NCBI GenBank assembly: GCA_031276835.1
Contig: JAISMI010000037.1
Span: 1-15,067 of the forward strand
Direction of reading: 5' to 3'
From: Holosporaceae bacterium
GTDB taxonomy: Bacteria; Pseudomonadota; Alphaproteobacteria; UBA3830
DNA length: 15,067 bases
This document shows, in pieces, positions 13,457-15,067 of this stretch (the stretch's first letter is position 1; each line of letters opens with the position of its first letter). The notes under the pieces are model-generated. The model was not told the origin of the DNA. It was given only the letters and a program-made list of their open reading frames with translations, and did not search any database. The position numbers and the translations under genes were made by a program.

Positions 13457-14953
13457 ATGGTTATGGATAACGTTTTGTTTACGGATAAATTGGCAAAAAA
13501 TTGTAGCGTCGTGGCGGGAGTCTATTCCGATGGTTCGCTTTCTTCCAGCGCTCAAAAGATAGACGAGAATTTTGGCGGAATTATCTCGAGAAATTTGAAA
13601 AAATTAAATTTCGTTGGAAAAACGCTTTTTAAAACCTGCTCTTTTGTGGCGGATCACGGCGACTACAATCATTTTATATTGGCGGGATTGGGAGAATCGG
13701 ACAAAAAATTTACGAAATTCGAATTGGAAAAATTGGGGGCCGCTATTTATTCCGGAGTATCGAAATTAGATACGGACGTCGTCGTCGCCGTCGAGGACGT
13801 CGATCTTCGCGCATCCTGCGACTGCGTTCCCGCTTTTATTGGATTTGGCGCGTTGTTGAAATCTTGGAATTTCGAAAAATATAAATCTAAAAAAGACGAA
13901 TCGATAAAGTTGAAAAATTTATCTCTGTTGACCGCCGATGCGAAAATAGCCGAGGAATACTTTGCGAAATTGCGAAAAATCGCCGACGGAATATTTTTAA
14001 CGCGATTGGTGGTATCGGAACCGGCAAACGTAATTTATCCGGAAAGTTTAGCGGCAATGGCGAAAAATGAATTATCTCCGTTGGGGGTGGAAGTTGAAAT
14101 TCTTGAGACGGCTGAAATGAAAAAACTCGGCATGAACGCTCTCTTGGCCGTTGCGCAAGGCAGTGAAAACAAGCCAAGATTAGCGGTTCTCCGTTGGAAC
14201 GGCGGAAAAAAATCGGAATCCCCCGTGGCTTTTGTGGGCAAAGGAGTGACATTTGACAGCGGCGGAATCAGTCTAAAGCCAGGGGATAATATGCACGAGA
14301 TGCGCTATGACATGGCCGGTTCCGGAACGGTGTTGGGTTTGCTGAAAGCCGTTGCGCTGAATAAATTACCGGTGAATGTGATTGGCCTAATGGCGATGGC
14401 GGAAAATATGCCGTCCGGTTCCGCTCAGCGGCCAGGAGACGTTGTGAAATCCATGTCCGGTCAAACCATTGAAACGCTGAATACAGACGCCGAGGGACGT
14501 ATGATACTCGCGGACGCGCTTTGGTATGCGCAGGATAGATTTAATCCGGCGGCAATAATAGATCTGGCGACGTTGACGGGGGCGATTGTCGTCGCCTTGG
14601 GGCACGAGTTCGCCGGTTTGTTCAGCAACTGCGACGAATTGGCGGATCAAATTGTGAAATCGTCCGTTGCAACCGGAGAGAAGGTGTGGCGTATGCCAAT
14701 GTCCGAGCATTTCGACGAAGGAATTAATTCGGACGTCGCCGATATGCAAAATATCGGAAAACCAAATGTTCGCGGCAGTAGCATAACGGCGGCCCAGTTC
14801 CTAAAAAGATTCGTGAACGATAAAAAATGGGCTCACATAGATATCGCCGGAGTGGAGACGTCAGTAAATGATTTATTTATTTGCTCCAAAGGAGCTACCG
14901 GATTTGGAGTCCATCTTTTGTATGATTTTTTGTGCGAGAATTATGTGAAATAA
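13457..14953 (+). CDS. pepA: Leucyl aminopeptidase (M17 family)
   Basis: PepA is a cytoplasmic hexameric dimetal aminopeptidase that removes N-terminal residues; E. coli PepA also binds DNA as XerC/D accessory and regulator. The 498-residue protein has an N-terminal domain (1 to about 165) and the catalytic domain. All expected ligands are present: Lys262 and Asp267 (VGKGVTFDSGG), Lys274, Asp285 (MRYDM), Asp344 and Glu346 in NTDAEGR, and Arg348. These residues lie exactly eight positions before the E. coli numbering. MAGSG replaces the usual MGGAA after the MRYD motif, a mild variant. The start is ATG 13457, preceded by a G-rich ribosome site; a second ATG at codon 3 is possible. It is followed 15 bases later by holC, a common pairing. 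Confidence 0.97.
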   Translation: MVMDNVLFTDKLAKNCSVVAGVYSDGSLSSSAQKIDENFGGIISRNLKKLNFVGKTLFKTCSFVADHGDYNHFILAGLGESDKKFTKFELEKLGAAIYSGVSKLDTDVVVAVEDVDLRASCDCVPAFIGFGALLKSWNFEKYKSKKDESIKLKNLSLLTADAKIAEEYFAKLRKIADGIFLTRLVVSEPANVIYPESLAAMAKNELSPLGVEVEILETAEMKKLGMNALLAVAQGSENKPRLAVLRWNGGKKSESPVAFVGKGVTFDSGGISLKPGDNMHEMRYDMAGSGTVLGLLKAVALNKLPVNVIGLMAMAENMPSGSAQRPGDVVKSMSGQTIETLNTDAEGRMILADALWYAQDRFNPAAIIDLATLTGAIVVALGHEFAGLFSNCDELADQIVKSSVATGEKVWRMPMSEHFDEGINSDVADMQNIGKPNVRGSSITAAQFLKRFVNDKKWAHIDIAGVETSVNDLFICSKGATGFGVHLLYDFLCENYVK

Positions 14954-14968
14954 GATTTCGAGAATCCA

Positions 14969-15067
14969 ATGGAAATAAATTTTTATCATGTGGCCGAAGG
15001 AAATTTAGTTCCGTCAGTTATTCGTCTTCTGGAAAAAATATACGCGTCCGGCCAGAGATGCGTTTTT
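14969..15067 (+). CDS. holC: DNA polymerase III chi subunit, N-terminal part (cut by window edge)
   Basis: The last 33 codons read MEINFYHV at the start, then a helix VPSVIRLLEKIYASGQRCVF. This matches the beginning of HolC, where an xxIxFYHL strand precedes a helix ending in a Gly-x-Arg segment. Chi links the clamp loader to single-strand binding protein. The start lies 15 bases after the pepA stop, and pepA-holC adjacency is common in proteobacteria, which supports the call. The ribosome site (GAGAA) is weak. Only the N-terminus is visible, so completeness cannot be judged. Confidence 0.85.
   Translation, partial: MEINFYHVAEGNLVPSVIRLLEKIYASGQRCVF

Overview
The window looks like a chromosomal segment of an AT-rich alphaproteobacterium. 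Four things support this: a ChpT-type histidine phosphotransferase (alphaproteobacterial CckA-ChpT-CtrA phosphorelay), an F-ATPase Fo cluster with the paired b and b' subunits and no F1 genes beside it, a pepA-holC pair, and family-level similarities throughout. The decayed metK remnant, other gene debris and AT-rich spacers suggest a reduced, probably host-associated genome (Holosporales or Rickettsiales-like). That lifestyle and taxonomy are inference, not proof.

Layout. At the left edge lies the 3' part of dnaA on the plus strand, followed by what looks like a decayed tandem copy of its own tail. From about 10.8 kb back to 1.5 kb every recognised gene is on the minus strand. In transcription order these are trkH-fabD, chpT, tRNA-Val and tRNA-Arg, a DedA-family gene, a monothiol glutaredoxin, the Fo genes atpB-atpE-b'-atpF, a CPA2 cation antiporter coupled to rnhB, a 54-residue Flp-type pilin, and a small acidic lipoprotein. 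To the right of a divergent promoter region at about 10.83-10.96 kb the genes are on the plus strand: a YccA/Bax-inhibitor membrane protein, a metK remnant, a cysteine-desulfurase-like gene with a lipoprotein-type N-terminus, pepA, and the start of holC.

How the genes work together. Most are household functions: replication (dnaA, holC, rnhB), cell-cycle phosphorelay (chpT), fatty-acid initiation (fabD), energy and ion homeostasis (Fo, TrkH, CPA2 antiporter), redox/iron-sulfur handling (glutaredoxin), translation (two tRNAs) and protein turnover (pepA). I do not see a mobile element, CRISPR array, toxin-antitoxin pair or defence system. The observations most worth following are the metK remnant (which recalls metK decay in Rickettsia), the cysteine-desulfurase-like protein that starts with a lipobox, the CGLS glutaredoxin, the dnaA-tail duplication, and several dyad-symmetric sites in promoter regions.
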